Origin: Spongospora subterranea f. sp. subterranea | Taxonomy: Eukaryota > Endomyxa: Phytomyxea > Phytomyxea > Plasmodiophorida | Length of the DNA stretch: 64,000 nucleotides | Direction: 5' to 3' | NCBI GenBank assembly: GCA_049724395.1 | Contig: JAUGWO010000102.1 | Span: 310,001 to 374,000, forward strand | In this document: positions 43,546-54,995 of the stretch, piece after piece | Position numbering within the stretch: position 1 is the stretch's first letter | How the letters are laid out: each line of letters begins with the position of its first letter | Notes under the pieces: model-generated | The model's input: the letters and a program-made list of their open reading frames with translations, nothing else | Database searches by the model: none | What the model was told of the DNA's origin: nothing | Made by a program: the position numbers and the translations under genes

Positions 43546-44097
43546 GATTTAAATAGGAACGGGACAACAACGGAGCGAGAACGAAGGCGATGGAGGTGGT
43601 GAGTTGGAACACAAGCGAGGCCCGTCCAGGGGACAATCAGGAGACCCCAGATCAGGTCCGTGACGGAGTCCGGAGATCCATCGCATCACTTGGCTCTACC
43701 GTGCCAATGCAACGTGCGATCGTTGGCCAGCCAGCGTTGGCACGGGTCTCCATCATTATCAACCAATGATTACATTAGGGGACGGTCCTCGACGGGCGCT
43801 GGCGTTGGGGTGAGATCGATATGAGATCGTGATCCCATAATCAGGTGTCGGATCCACATCATCGGTCGGTTCGCGACCTCAACGTCAGACGGGATTGCGG
43901 GTGCCATGGCGTGAGTGAGGCAACGATCACCAACAGGGAGAACAACGATCATTACAACCGGATGATTGGTCGGGCTCATCAGTTGAACTCGGAATAACAA
44001 CCTAAGGATGGGAAGCTGGTTCGGTCCCGCTGCCGACCAACCATTCTTCAGGCGGCGATATAACATCGGGAAGAAAGAGGATAAACCCAGTAGTTGA
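43546..44097. other. intergenic, no clear gene
   Basis: About 550 bp upstream of RLP24. One minus-strand ORF (43770-44120) crosses it, but its composition does not look like conserved protein. It probably holds the RLP24 promoter and the 3' end of the next gene. Confidence 0.4.
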
Positions 44098-44569
44098 TTA
44101 TATCGACCAATCAACTGCACTTCTACCGATCACGGTTTCGCTCAGAGAAATCTCAAACTTGCACTTGTGAGCAAGTTGAGAATTTCTGAGCGACACCACG
44201 ATTGTTAAAAGTGCAATCAAACTCGTCACCACAACCAGTTCGCGCTGGTTCGCTGTCCCATCATCGCTTTCCTCATCTTGATATTGGTCGGATAATGCGC
44301 TATCGTCAATCGGTCTGCTCCGAACCCATTGTCGTGATATTCGACATCCAATCATGGCCGTCTCCTTCACACGCCTTTCTCTCTGCATTATAAATCGAGA
44401 CGACCCGGTATCTGTTGATTTCAACTTTTCCCAGAATATCCAGTTCAAACTTGATTTTGGTCAACCCCCTCAGCCGCAGGTTCATCAAACCCCCAACGTC
44501 ATTTGTCCAGATCAGACAACGGGAAGATGAAGTCATTTCGCCCGTCTGAATCTTAACAACCGCGGCCAT
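44098..44569 (-). CDS. tail-anchored membrane protein of unknown family, probably 2 exons
   Basis: The first exon begins MAAVVKIQTGEMTSSSRCLI at 44569 and gives a soluble domain (MNLRLRGLTKIKFELDILGK). A frame change near 44310 is probably an intron, then an acidic stretch (DQYQDEESDDGTANQ) leads to one hydrophobic span (LVVVTSLIALLTIVVSL) and a short polar tail. The layout is that of a C-terminally anchored protein. I do not recognise a family. The exact splice is uncertain; a GC donor is possible. Confidence 0.45.
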
Positions 44570-44648
44570 CGTAGGAAAGCGGACGTCGTGGCCCTGTCAA
44601 TGAACGGGAGAAGGAGCGCCGCCGTCGGCTGGCATCTGTATCAGTATT

Positions 44649-45310
44649 GTGGTGGGTCTTATTCCAAGAGACCACTGCCCACGAAAGGACACATACAATG
44701 CCCCCAGTTCTAACTATCCCGCTTTTACTTCTGCCTGCACCTTTCGATTTGATTCACTTGCAGAGACAGGTTCTCGCATTTGCAGCTCTCATCTTCTATT
44801 AGATAGCGGGGCCTGTGTCAATTCAATGAATACCGCTTTCGCTCTCAGGTATGATCTCGTCGCCAAATCCATCCATCCGCCTCTTACCGTATCTAGTTTC
44901 ACCAGACACGATGTCCTGGCCACACACGAATCTGAGTTCCTCCACCTTCAACTCGGTTCGTATCAACGTCGCACTTCTTTTTTCCTCGTTAATAACTTGT
45001 CTTTTCCCGTCATGTTCGGGATATTCGTGGTTAGTAGAACACAATCCTTCTCTCAATGGGAATTCCCGCATAAGGCACCTCCAGGTTGGAGACATCATGC
45101 ACCAATTAGACCAGCTAAACTTTCCCTTTACGACATGCCGCCACAATCGGGCACTATCATTGGCTCCACCGCCGCGACACAACTCCAGCGACTGGACAAT
45201 CGACAGCGCTTGGTCGCAACACATGGCGTCTGATCAGGGGCGCATCCAGCGTTATCAACCCAAAAATGTCATCGATACGCGCAAGTTCATATGGTGTCCC
45301 AATGCGTTGG
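44649..45310 (+). mobile_element. Ty3/gypsy-type retroelement fragment, aspartic protease region
   Basis: Plus-strand ORF with a retropepsin-like core: HLLLDSGACVNSMNTAFAL (DSG active site), then FLVNNLSFPVMFGI near the expected flap/hydrophobic segment. The flanking sequence loses its frame, and I see no reverse transcriptase or LTR directly after it. It lies head-on to the minus-strand element at 45440-47410 and differs from that element's own protease, so it is a separate insertion or an old rearrangement. Confidence 0.5.
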
Positions 45311-45439
45311 GTATCACCCGATAAACTTTCGAGGGGAACTGTCGATATTGATCAACAAAAACGGTTGGGTCCAGTCGCCGTACGACAGTCGGGCAGACGA
45401 TCTTCTATCTTTTTGCATGTCAATACATTATTGCACATG

Positions 45440-47410
45440 TCAATAAAGCCATAATGCATGCTGGCGCCAAACCAAACAGTCCCGTTGACCGAGCCTTGCA
45501 ATGACCGAGTAGAAGAAAGAACTCGATGAGGCACAACGGAAAAATGGCGAGGCCGAAGGATCTAAAGGTATCTGACAATATCCATTATCGGCATCCAGTG
45601 GTGAGAAAATTCGGAAATTAGATAGTCGGGTGGATATGGATTCGATAACTAGATAAGGCCACTGGTACGGCTTGATAACCGCTTTGATTCGACGCAAATC
45701 AACAGTCGGACGAAACTTGCCGGGCCGAGAAGGCTTAGGGGGAACAGAAGCGCGAGAGGCAAATGCAGAAGACGGATTGGGGTACAAGCACCATTGTAGT
45801 GTCAACAAGAAATTGACGTGCTGATGGTGAATACCGACCAGAAGGGCATCGGAGTGAAGACGTCCCTGGCAACAGCTCAATAGTCAGAGGTGGAACATCC
45901 ATAGGAGGGTGATCGCCAAAGCCAATGCGGAAGATATCCGGGTCGTCTTCTACACTCTGAAAGAGGGAATTGCTGATAATGATGTTGTATCTGATTAGCA
46001 TCGCTATTGTTGATTCTGTAAGCGATGATGATAACTGTGACTTATCCTGCAAAGACAGCAAATCCGTGTTGCCAACCACAACGTCGATGGCGGCCTGAAC
46101 ATCATACGGAGGCTCAAAGCCGGGATCCAACATGTCGGGATCTGAATTGAATCGGATGCATTGTCCACTGGAGATCAATCGGCGAGGGAACCGGTGCAAC
46201 GAAGACCGCCGGCTTGACAAGGCATCGACGCAAGAGACATCGGTTAACCCTTCGACATATCATCGAACATCGATTCCACATTCAGACCAATGAAGTCCGA
46301 CACAGCCTTGCTGATCATGATCAGCGTTTCGGCCAAAGGGGTAGCTACGACACGAAACGTCAAGGAATGGAGAATAATCTTTCCGCTGGTCGTTGAGAAG
46401 GTGACTGATGGTAGAGTGACGCCACATTCAACCTTGACAGGGAACTGTACGAGTTCCTGATGACGGTGCAGCACGTCCGACCGATATGATGCACACATCT
46501 GAACCTGCATCCAAACAGTACGATATCGAGAAGCCTGGTGAAAAGATAGCCAAAGCAGAAGACGAAAGGGATCCAGAATAATCGTAAAGCGGATTGTTGG
46601 ACGCCGAGATGCCATACGCTCATGCAAGGCTCGGAGATGCTGTTTGCGTTCAGCTTCAGTGCAAGTCGGGCAATGTTGCACCAGATGATCAATAGAATGA
46701 CAGTGCAGACAGTGAGGCGTGAAACGGATGTACTTGTTCGACGATGGAGGAGACGTATCGGGAGGTGTCGCAGATGGTGAATGAGTAGAGCGCGCGCAGG
46801 TGGAATACGTGGGGAAGGAGGAGCCGCAGGAGGAGGAGTCGCAGTTGAAAGTGTGCATAACGTGAAGAAGGATTATTTCTTGTAGGAATCAAAACCGAAC
46901 GGATCTCAGTCAACATAGACGCCTTTGCGTATACGATTTTCGAACGCGGACTCCAACGAGCCATGAAGAGCGCCAGCTTCGACTGTTTTCAATAAAGCTG
47001 TTTCATCATATTCAGAAAGCGAATTGGCGAACGACCTCACAACACAATCCTCGTACAATCCACACGACTTCGGCATAGTACAAGTCCGACGCCATAATTC
47101 ACGAAAACGCTCCACATATCGAATAGCGCTTCCTGCGATGCGAGGACCGCTCGATCAAGTTGGGCACGTAGTTCCACCGACACCGGTTTGACGATTGATG
47201 GATCGTTTTGATACCACCGGCGCAGCAGACCAATGAGACTTGGGTACGAAGTCTCAACAGTTTGCAAAGGTCGCTCCAAAGCCGCACCCCTCAAGGATTG
47301 TAGCAGAACATCACAGCGCATTGAATCGCTAAACCGACTCGTCAGTCGGTCAAAACACTCAACGAGAGTCGTAAACTTCAGACACCGGGTCAAAAGCACG
47401 GTTTCCACAC
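45440..47410 (-). mobile_element. Ty3/gypsy-like retrotransposon, gag to partial reverse transcriptase, frame-broken
   Basis: Reading on the minus strand from 47408: a Gag capsid-like region in two frames (LFDMWSVF, then RELWRRTCTMPKSCGLYEDC, SFANSLSEYD), then a CCHC zinc knuckle CLHCHSIDHLVQHC (about 46690), then an aspartic protease core with LDAGSDVCI (about 46490). The protease-RT linker comes next, and then the start of reverse transcriptase: GKFRPTVDLRRIKAVIKPYQ, FSPLDADNGYCQIPLDP (about 45560-45720). The coding stops within RT; no YxDD box, RNase H or integrase follows. Several frame changes show decay or poor sequence. No LTRs were recognised. Confidence 0.75.
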
Positions 47411-47439
47411 TCGTCGTCGCGTTAATTCCAAGTACTTGT

Positions 47440-47600
47440 GATTTGAATCACTATGGAGAAGGATTCAACTTGTACAGCACTTCTGGCATTGCGATTGCGA
47501 CCTGGAACACGGACGCCATTCAGGTTCACCATATGGGCGCTCAAACAACTCAACATCATCAACATCATCACTACTGAGCTCTGGGAAGATGCTGTATTCA
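47440..47600. repeat. third copy of the 47.6-48.6 kb repeat unit
   Basis: This stretch repeats, in direct orientation, the sequence at about 48315-48465: shared blocks include CTTGTACAGCACTT, GACCTGGAACAC, CGCCATTCAGGTTCACCA and CTCAAACAACTCAACATCAT. It is also inverted relative to about 47650-47850, so it forms a second, smaller inverted repeat with that segment. Confidence 0.8.
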
Positions 47601-48557
47601 TGTCATTCTCTGGCATTGGCAATCAAGTGCTGAAGCCAAAAGGAGCAGGAAAGTTAGGGGAACTGGCATCATCATGAACTTGAGTGAGCAGATGAAATAC
47701 GAGATTGACAGTGTAGAGAATGACATGGATGCAAACCTTGACAGCATTAGTAGTAATGACGACGATGACTTGTATGAGCCCCACATGGTTAACAAAAATG
47801 GCGTTCGTGTTCGAGGTCGCAATCGTAATCCATAAGTGCTGTACACGATGAACCATTGTCCATAGTGATCCATGGTTATTATGGGCGTCTCATTGAAGTT
47901 CTCAACAAAGTCAAAAGAGGGACGATCTCTGGAGATCCCATTGAGAGTGGCGGATGTACTCGAGAATGCCATCGAGGACGTAGGCATGCAGCCGTGCGGA
48001 ATTCAAAGACGATGTTTAGGGTCCAGCATCTCCAACGGGGAGCCGCCCTCCTGCCATTGCCGATCACAACTTTTGAATAAAAATCCCACTTGCACCCACT
48101 GCAGGATCAAAAGTTATAATCGGCAATGGCAGGAGGACGACTCCTTGTTGAAGATGCTGGACCCTAAACATCGTCTTCTGAGTTCCGCACGGCTGCATGT
48201 CTACGTCGTCGATGGCATTCTCGAGTACATCCGCCATTTTCAATGAGATCTCCAGAGATTCCCTCTGTCGTTAAGAACTTCAATGAGACGGGATTTTCCA
48301 GCCCTATAATCATCATGGAGAATGATCCATCTTGTACAGCACTTCAATTCGACCTGGAACACGCACGCCATTCAGGTTCACCACATGGGACTCAAACAAC
48401 TCAACATCATCATCGTCATCACTACCGAGCTCTGTAAGGATGCTGTCAAGGTTCGCATCCATGTCATTCTCTACACTGTCAATCTCGTATTTTCACTCAA
48501 GTTCATGAAATTGCCCGTTCCACTGCTCCTTTTTGGCATCCCCAATGCCAGGGAATG
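47601..48557. repeat. long foldback: inverted repeat with arms of about 450-475 bp
   Basis: Left arm about 47601-48076, right arm about 48107-48557, loop about 30 bp (48077-48106). The arms match by reverse complement over most of their length, e.g. CACAACTTTTGA / TCAAAAGTTATA at the loop, GGTCCAGCATCT / AGATGCTGGACC, and ACTTGAGTGA / TCACTCAAGT at the base, with scattered mismatches and small gaps. Transcripts across it would fold into a long hairpin. It could be a foldback or MITE-like element. ORFs inside are not convincing. Confidence 0.85.
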
Positions 48558-48561
48558 AGAA

Positions 48562-48985
48562 TCAATTAGTAGAAAGGTAAGGCAGTACCAACTTTAAACG
48601 CACAGCTTCGAATTTGCAGGAATCGAATACAACGCCTAGGAGAGTATGGTTGCGGATTCCGTTAAGGAATTTGCGGCGTTGACAACAGAGCAATTTGGTT
48701 GGAGACGTCATTTCGTAATGGAAGATTCCAAACCTTTTGGCAATGACTGCGAAACCTCTGCCCTTTACGTTGGGCACCTATTGCCCGTCGGCGTCTAGTT
48801 TATACTTTACCGAAAAACTCTTGCGTTTGGTCTCGCATTCCTGTCCCACCATTGTGTTGTGATTTTGAATGTGCTGGTATTGGACTGTGATAGCGTCGTC
48901 GGTACATGGGATCATCAGGATTTGCGTACGCAGTCCGCAAGTCCGCAACAAACCCGAGGCGTTTCAATCCGAATCGATCCAACAC
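48562..48985 (-). mobile_element. possible Tc1/IS630-like transposase remnant
   Basis: Two short minus-strand ORFs. KGRGFAVIAKRFGIFHYEM followed by RRKFLNGIRN (48562-48777) resembles the strand-turn-strand stretch (RGR..SVIAA...GI.HYE...F..F) of Tc1/IS630 DDE transposases. The flanking frames do not give clear catalytic residues. The match is weak and could be chance. Confidence 0.3.
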
Positions 48986-50540
48986 TGTGCGCAGTCACAT
49001 GTAAATACAGTTAAGTGTATATGTATCTATTGTAATGTTTAAGAGTCCGTATAGTGCTTTGTTATCATAATATAACAATAATAGGAAGTCCTTGTTTGAC
49101 CAGGAATATTCCCAGATACAAGTTGTTTTTCCCAGTGAAGGTTTCGACGACACCTAATAATCTTCAGTCAGGTTCAATAACCTCTACTGGGAACAAAACT
49201 TGTATCTGGGAAAGTAATCAGCTTTGGACATTGGAAATAGATTTGTTCATACACAAGTATCCATAGACAATCGATGGAACCAATCCAGTTCGATAGGTAT
49301 TCCTGTCTCCAGATAACGCTCTTTGGGAAACACCTGTTCATATTTTACAATCAGTACAGATCAAAACTACATGACATTACTGTTAAAACTGTCGCATAAA
49401 CGCCGTTTCCGGGACCTGGCACCCTGCCAGGGTACCAAAAAAATATCTTAGCCCCAGGTCCAAGCTTGATACGATCACAGCAAGAAATTCAGTAAAACAA
49501 CCAGCCATAACAACGAAAGTGTTGCAACCATTCAAGATTCAAAGGAGCGCATACTGTGTCTGAAGCCTGCATCGGTGTCAGCTGCGCTTGGGATGAGCCG
49601 AAGGGAAACAGCGGTTGCTGTAAAACTCAATCGGGTTATTTGTCCTATTAGCGATACACTCTCCTGAAGCAATCTGCCGACTGATGTTCCAGTGTTTTGA
49701 ATGAGTTGTTTCAATCCACATCCGTCTGAAATGGCCAATGAACTGATCGAGCTTCTGCCCTTCACTAGAATCATCTTTGAATGCAGAAGTCGGTTCGGGG
49801 AGAGAGGAATATAGCCAAACCCCTGCTCCATGATTTCAACGTGAGGAATCATCGTTCGTTAACACGTCCAGGTTTCCCGGGATCATTAACACGTTGATCA
49901 GAGAAATATGGATCCGGAGCTGTATAAGCCTGCGGCCGGTTCGCCTGGTTCCAATGGACCGCCCAACCAGGGTGACCAGGGAGATTTTATCTCCAAATAA
50001 AATTACGCCTGGTCGTTTTTATTGGAAATGAAATTCGCGTTTCCCGAGGGCTGTCGTCAACGCCCCCCATGCGCAGCTTACCAGCATCTGGAGAACATTC
50101 TGCCAGGCGGCGCAGGCCTGCTTCGCTTGACGTCTCTGTCGGCTGCTCTGCCAATGCCCAACATCGTGTCCGGGTAATGTCTAGACTCCCTAGGGATCAA
50201 ATCAGGGTTGGTCAGATCGTCCACACGACACCGTCCTTGCGATAAATGCGATTCGTTGACACAGTGCCGATGCCACTCCCCATCTATCGAACTCGTTCCA
50301 ATACAACGCCGTTTATGGATACCGTAATCCAGGATTTTTACTCTACCTGGCGTTCTAATTTCAAAATGAGAATATGTCATCTACTTCGTGTTTCCCTACT
50401 TACCATTAGTATAAAATCGACGACCACCGGCAGCGACACACCAATAAATCGCATTCAAACGAAACGGTCAAAGTTAGCATCTTCATAGGTTATATTGCGG
50501 TAAGGCTACTAGAAAAGCAACGAGCTCTGTCCCAGATGCC
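48986..50540. other. gene-poor stretch with small hairpins
   Basis: No convincing coding sequence in about 1.5 kb. It holds a 27-28 bp inverted repeat (49109-49136 with 49186-49212) and a compact palindromic stretch GGCACCCTGCCAGGGTACC near 49418-49436. Two short ORFs (49532-49852 and 50078-50380, minus) lack recognisable content. Confidence 0.5.
49109..49212. repeat. short inverted repeat, arms 27-28 bp, 49-bp spacer
   Basis: TTCCCAGATACAAGTTG...CCCAGT at 49109-49136 pairs with ACTGGG...AACTTGTATCTGGG at 49186-49212 with few mismatches. The spacer also contains a smaller palindrome (AGGTTCAATAACCT). It could be the footprint of a small transposon or a transcript hairpin. Confidence 0.75.
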
Positions 50541-52235
50541 TTAGCGTATAGCAATGTGATCGCAAAGCTTCAGAAGCGTATGACATTTAGAAAAGCATAT
50601 GTCGTCGAGCAACTTCAATGCGTCAGATTCGCTAAATCCCTCCGTGAGCAAATCGTCAATTGCATCGTATAGCGGTTGTCGTCTAGGAAAAAACTTCCCT
50701 TCCGCAGAGCTCTTGGCACCTCTCCATTTCTTGCCAGGACGCGACTCCAGCTCTTCTATCGGCGGTACAACGACGTTGTCCATGGAAATACCGCCGTATT
50801 TCCATTCCTTCCATCCATCGTGCACCGTCGTCACAGATCTGTTCATTCGGAACGGGACAACAACAGCCTGGTCAGGTACAATGACAACCGGCTCGATGAT
50901 ATAATCGGCATTGCCATTTGTGTCAAAATGAGGTGATTCGGAATGACGACTCGCGACAGCGACAGCATCTGCGCTCGCAGCCGATCCAACCTGTGATTAC
51001 CATCAATATTTCTCTTAGTATGGTTTTCAGAAATCATGCAATCAATTCGCCCATACCTGTGTCGACATACAATTTCCCGGTCGCCATCACCTGAAGACAT
51101 TCGTTGCGGAGCATTAGCAATGTTTTGTTCATGTCCTCGTTCACTTGCTGGATCTTCTGGTCGAACTTCTGGTCAAGACAAGAATTTGATCGCGAATGAA
51201 CAGCGCTCGCATGAACCAGCTCGCATAGATGACCGCGATCTTGCCGGACAGCTCAGCAGCAAAGGTCGTGAACGCCTCTGAAGAGAATATCGGATGTTGC
51301 CATATTGCATGAGCTGAATGATCCTCATCAGCCATTAGAATAGCAGAGGATGACTGTTCGCATGTGGTCTAGCAACCTGAGAAAGCTTTGTCCTGCAATC
51401 TCGGTCTTTCTAACGCCGAACGATGACAACGATGTAGCCTGTTGTTGCGACGCCTCCAGACCGGGAAACACCAACTTTCGAAGATGTTCCGGCGGGTCCA
51501 GCGGAGCTCGTGGCAGGTAATACTGTTTGGGATCGGCAGAGACCTCTGCCGAAACCCGAGCGCATTCCCATGGGATGACGTTGTCTGTGTCGACCCCGCC
51601 AGGCGAACGTACTTGCCAGTGGCCATTGTTGTCAACAGAGGCTTCACTTGCACCCAGATTCTCGGCCATTGACGCGCCGCCCTTTCGACCCATCTGCGGT
51701 TTCGTTGTGATGGCCAGACCGAACGAAGCTTGAGCGGCCTTGATGGCTTCATACTGTTTGATGTATGTCATCGGCTTATCTGAATGGATACCATTCGGCA
51801 AAACGAATAAATTGTATCAACTGCTTGCTTCAGAAAGATCAGCCAAGGATCGCCCCGAACTTGAAATTGAAAAAAGAAATACAAAGACAAGCTTTCGAAA
51901 GGGCACAAACTCACTGATGAATGACGCATCAACGCATTCTGTTGCACTTTTCCAAACTGGTTTTTCTTCGATCTTTGCCAAACAGTACGCAGAAGATGAG
52001 CGCCACTGACACCTTCGCCGGGGAAGAATTTATGTCCAATCTCCGACAACTTAAGTCGTCGAAGATTGTCACCTCTGCAGGTCAGAGCGAAAGATAGCAG
52101 ATAATCTGTCCGCTGCTTCAGACCCTCCTCGCTGTCCAAGTCCCAACAGTGCTTGGCAAGTTTGCCAAACTCATGGGCGGAAATTTCATCGGCTAAAGTC
52201 CCAATTCCACGATCTATAAAAAATTGCGGTTTCAC
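50541..52235 (-). mobile_element. Crypton-like tyrosine-recombinase element with GCR1_C-type DNA-binding tail, frame-broken
   Basis: On the minus strand from 52235, LKQRTDYLLSFALTCRGDNL then RRLKLSEIG is the first catalytic-arginine box of Crypton recombinases. About 51650-51770 gives MTYIKQYEAIKAAQASFGL and QMGRKGGASMAENLGAS, the HxxR box with Gln in place of the usual His, followed by NGHW. YYLPRAPLDPPEHL near 51500 carries the presumptive nucleophile tyrosine. HAIWQHPIFSSEAFTTFAAE (about 51290) matches the post-tyrosine region. The final ORF (50541-50846) has SVTTVHDGWKEWKYGG..PPI and GKKWRG, a GCR1_C-like domain common at Crypton C-termini. Frames change near 51775-51800, 51340 and 50850-51100, so as sequenced it cannot make one protein unless introns or errors explain this. 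Confidence 0.7.
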
Positions 52236-52933
52236 GATCCATTACGTCCTTCTTGGAGCTTCTGAGGAATTTTTTGAAACTCGGAATCTTTTGTTAACAA
52301 TCAATTTGGGTTATTTAATGGGAATCTATTGATAACAATCAATTTGGATTATATGGGAAGGCGTGCCGGTGTCGGAAATTCAGGAGGACACCGCCCCAGC
52401 GTATGCTGCAGTCTTCAAAGATCCATACCAGCATTGACGTATCCATCAAGAATATGCAAAACCCAAATGATCAGGGCGGCAGTTCTCCGGTTCAGACGTG
52501 CTGCTGAGCGCAATGGACGAGCGTTTCCGGCCACGCTTATATGGCCAGCGATCTTTCAATTCGTGTAAAAAAAGCAGAAACTTGCTTTCATTGAATAAAT
52601 CATTGTGATATCTTTTGCAAACGTTCCAGTCAAGGAATTATTTCTGTTTTTCGTCGTCTGAGGACTATGCTCGCCGACCTGATATTGAAAACGATGTGCG
52701 GCTTGCAATTCTTCTAACCGTAGGTCAGTTTGTTTCCAGCGCTGTTCCGCTAGAGACGAGACGACGGTCGGATTCATTGTGATGATGTGAAAATGGAGGA
52801 GCACTATCACGAGAGAACCTTGTTGAATACCCAGCGGTAAACAATGCCGGTTCAGCAGACCTACATTTTGTCCCGGAGGCGGTTTTCACCCGGTGAATGG
52901 GAAGACAAATGAAGTTGCCCGAACAATGTCCTG
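52236..52933. other. region between Crypton and Rep fragment
   Basis: No complete gene. An 18-bp sequence (ATAACAATCAATTTGG type) occurs twice close together at about 52290-52360. A minus-strand ORF (52556-52810) may be the decayed downstream part of the Rep-like fragment, but I cannot show this. Confidence 0.35.
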
Positions 52934-53302
52934 TTAATATGTATTTGGCGGCGATGACCTCTGGCGAATGGCGGCGCCGGCGGCATGGAGAGGGTTCCAG
53001 CGTGCCAGAATGCCAACAGGAGGGAATGTGCAACCGTTGAATTCGTCAACAATCAGGAGATCGAACTTGGCATCATCATACCCATCCCACCATTGTGAAA
53101 CCGTTGGTATCTCGAACACCCGTCGTAGCGCGTCGAAGAACGGTGTCTTCCCCATATTGTGCTCCATCCCCAAGTACAGCTGCTTCTGCTTCCGTGCCCG
53201 CGTTTGAACCAGGTTCGCGTTCACCCACTCGATGACAGCCCGAACAGGTCTCGGCTGCGAATAGCGCTGGTCTGTTTCACAATGCGGCCACGTCGCGAAC
53301 AA
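52934..53302 (-). pseudogene. Rep-type superfamily-3 helicase fragment (CRESS-DNA-like), copy 1
   Basis: Minus-strand ORF with a P-loop ending NMGKT (about 53155), then WWDGYDDAKFD and the Walker B-like LLIVDEFNG (about 53050-53095), the order and spacing of the Rep helicase of CRESS-DNA viruses and related plasmids. The endonuclease domain is not seen upstream and the frame is lost downstream. A second degraded copy lies in inverted orientation at about 53305-53530. It is best read as an endogenised, non-functional fragment or part of a Rep-bearing mobile element; the source cannot be told from this sequence. Confidence 0.6.
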
Positions 53303-53304
53303 AT

Positions 53305-53530
53305 GGGTGAACGCGGGAACAGAAGCAGTTGTAATTGCAAACGGAGCCCAATTTGGGGAAGACTGCTTTGTTCAACGCGCTACGGCGGTAATCGCGGGTG
53401 TTTGAACTAAACTACCGACGGCAGCACAATGGTGGGATGGGTATGATGACGCCAAGTTCGATTTTTTGATGATTGACGAATTCAACGAATGCACATTCCC
53501 TCCTGTCGTGCAGCTCTGGAGGGTTCGATA
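53305..53530 (+). pseudogene. Rep-type helicase fragment, copy 2, inverted and disabled
   Basis: The plus strand repeats copy 1 with substitutions: the CAGAAGCAGTTGTA block near 53310, the GTGGGATGGGTATGATGACGC block near 53430 and the helicase acidic motif (FLMIDEFNECTFPP in one frame, about 53456-53505). In-frame stops and frame shifts interrupt it, including near the P-loop. Together with copy 1 it forms a palindromic pair with its centre near 53300. Confidence 0.6.
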
Positions 53531-54995
53531 CACTTAAAGACAACGTGGCACGCAGCGCCTATGCAAATCAGTCAGTTTAATTGTGATCATGTCGTCGAAC
53601 AGCGGCCATGCAAAGGGCTTTCGCAGCGGTTCCTGGTTGTTGATTTCGGTGACTATTGCCCCCCCCCCAAATCAAGTGGCGAAGCGATGGGTTTATATTT
53701 AGAATTCTGCGAAAGAAACACTCTGCAATACTTAAACCAGGTTTGTATAAAGTAATGAGTTATAAAATATGGAAAACTATAAGTCACCCCACTCTCTGTA
53801 AATCCAAGTATTTGGCGATTGTACATTACACTGAACAACATGCCCAAACATTGCCCGCCCTTTCTGTGTTTTGTTGTTTGTTAATTCCATCCCCATCGTG
53901 TGAGATCGCTTTTTTTTTGCGAGCACAATATGGAGATCACTGAGCTTCCATCCCCGATTCGGTCCATTCAAACGTCCAACAAAGTACTACTCCACAGTAA
54001 AATCACAGCTGGTGTCGATTGAACGGGGTTATGGACTCGCATTCATTTTTAGCAACACAGCAATACAACGCTCGAGGATCGCCAAAGCATTGTAGCTGAA
54101 TCACACACAGGTTGCACAATCATCGGCATTTCTTGGCCTAGCTTTGGCCGATCGATTACAGACCGGGCGTTTCATATTCCAGAACGACGGGAAGTGTTTC
54201 AAAAAATCAAGTCTGCTGATGTTTCGAAAGAAGAGAACGCTGAATCAGGGCTAACGGTTTCAGAAAGTATTTGTCGTGAAAGCAGGTCGTGATTATGGTT
54301 GAGTCGGCGTACAAATAGGAGACAATGATTTTACCAACTTTTCAGGACACAATTCGGGCCGACTGACTCGAACCGCTCGATTCGATAACGGAGGCGATCA
54401 AGACCCATATTTTAACCAAGAGAAGCAATTCGTGGGAGAAAATCAAACCAAATGGACAGTAAAACAAATATGGCTTCAAATTTAGAACGTGCAGTAGATT
54501 TCGTCAACAGCCGCGTTCGATGATATTCGGAACCGAACGCGATTACGAGAGCGGGCATGGGTAGACCACTTCCTAAGCACCATACAGCAGGAACAGGCAC
54601 GATTATAACAACATTGACAGACCAGGAAACACTTGAAGCTCATGAATTTCGATCCTACTATTGCTATTTTGGTAGAAATTATGAAAAAACGTTTGCGATT
54701 GCAACGCCAACAGTACGAGCAATGGACAAATTTAACGATCAATCGAAACGGTCACAAACTGCTGATATATCTATTGAGCAGGTGTCTTTCCCGTCGTTTC
54801 CGCTATGATAATAAATAATACATTTGCCGTTAATTCATGTTGAAATCTCTGAATCTTCCTGAGGCAAAGGTCTGATCAACTGCCCCGAATATTCGCATCG
54901 GTTCATCCCTTCCGATATATGTCTGCACCAACTGGCTCCACTCCATTTGTTGACTTTTCACCTTCAAATCCTTTCAGTACCGGAAATTTACTGTG
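53531..54995. other. no recognisable gene
   Basis: About 1.5 kb of short, unconvincing ORFs on both strands, with a run of nine to ten C near 53661. It is compositionally like the rest of the mobile-element island. Confidence 0.4.

Noticed and set aside
47598-47987. 129-residue minus-strand ORF in the foldback
   Set aside because: It lies inside the inverted repeat and the mirrored copy does not preserve it, so there is no sign of selection.
48800-48985. 61-residue minus-strand ORF as an independent gene
   Set aside because: No domain; more likely part of the weak transposase remnant or noise.
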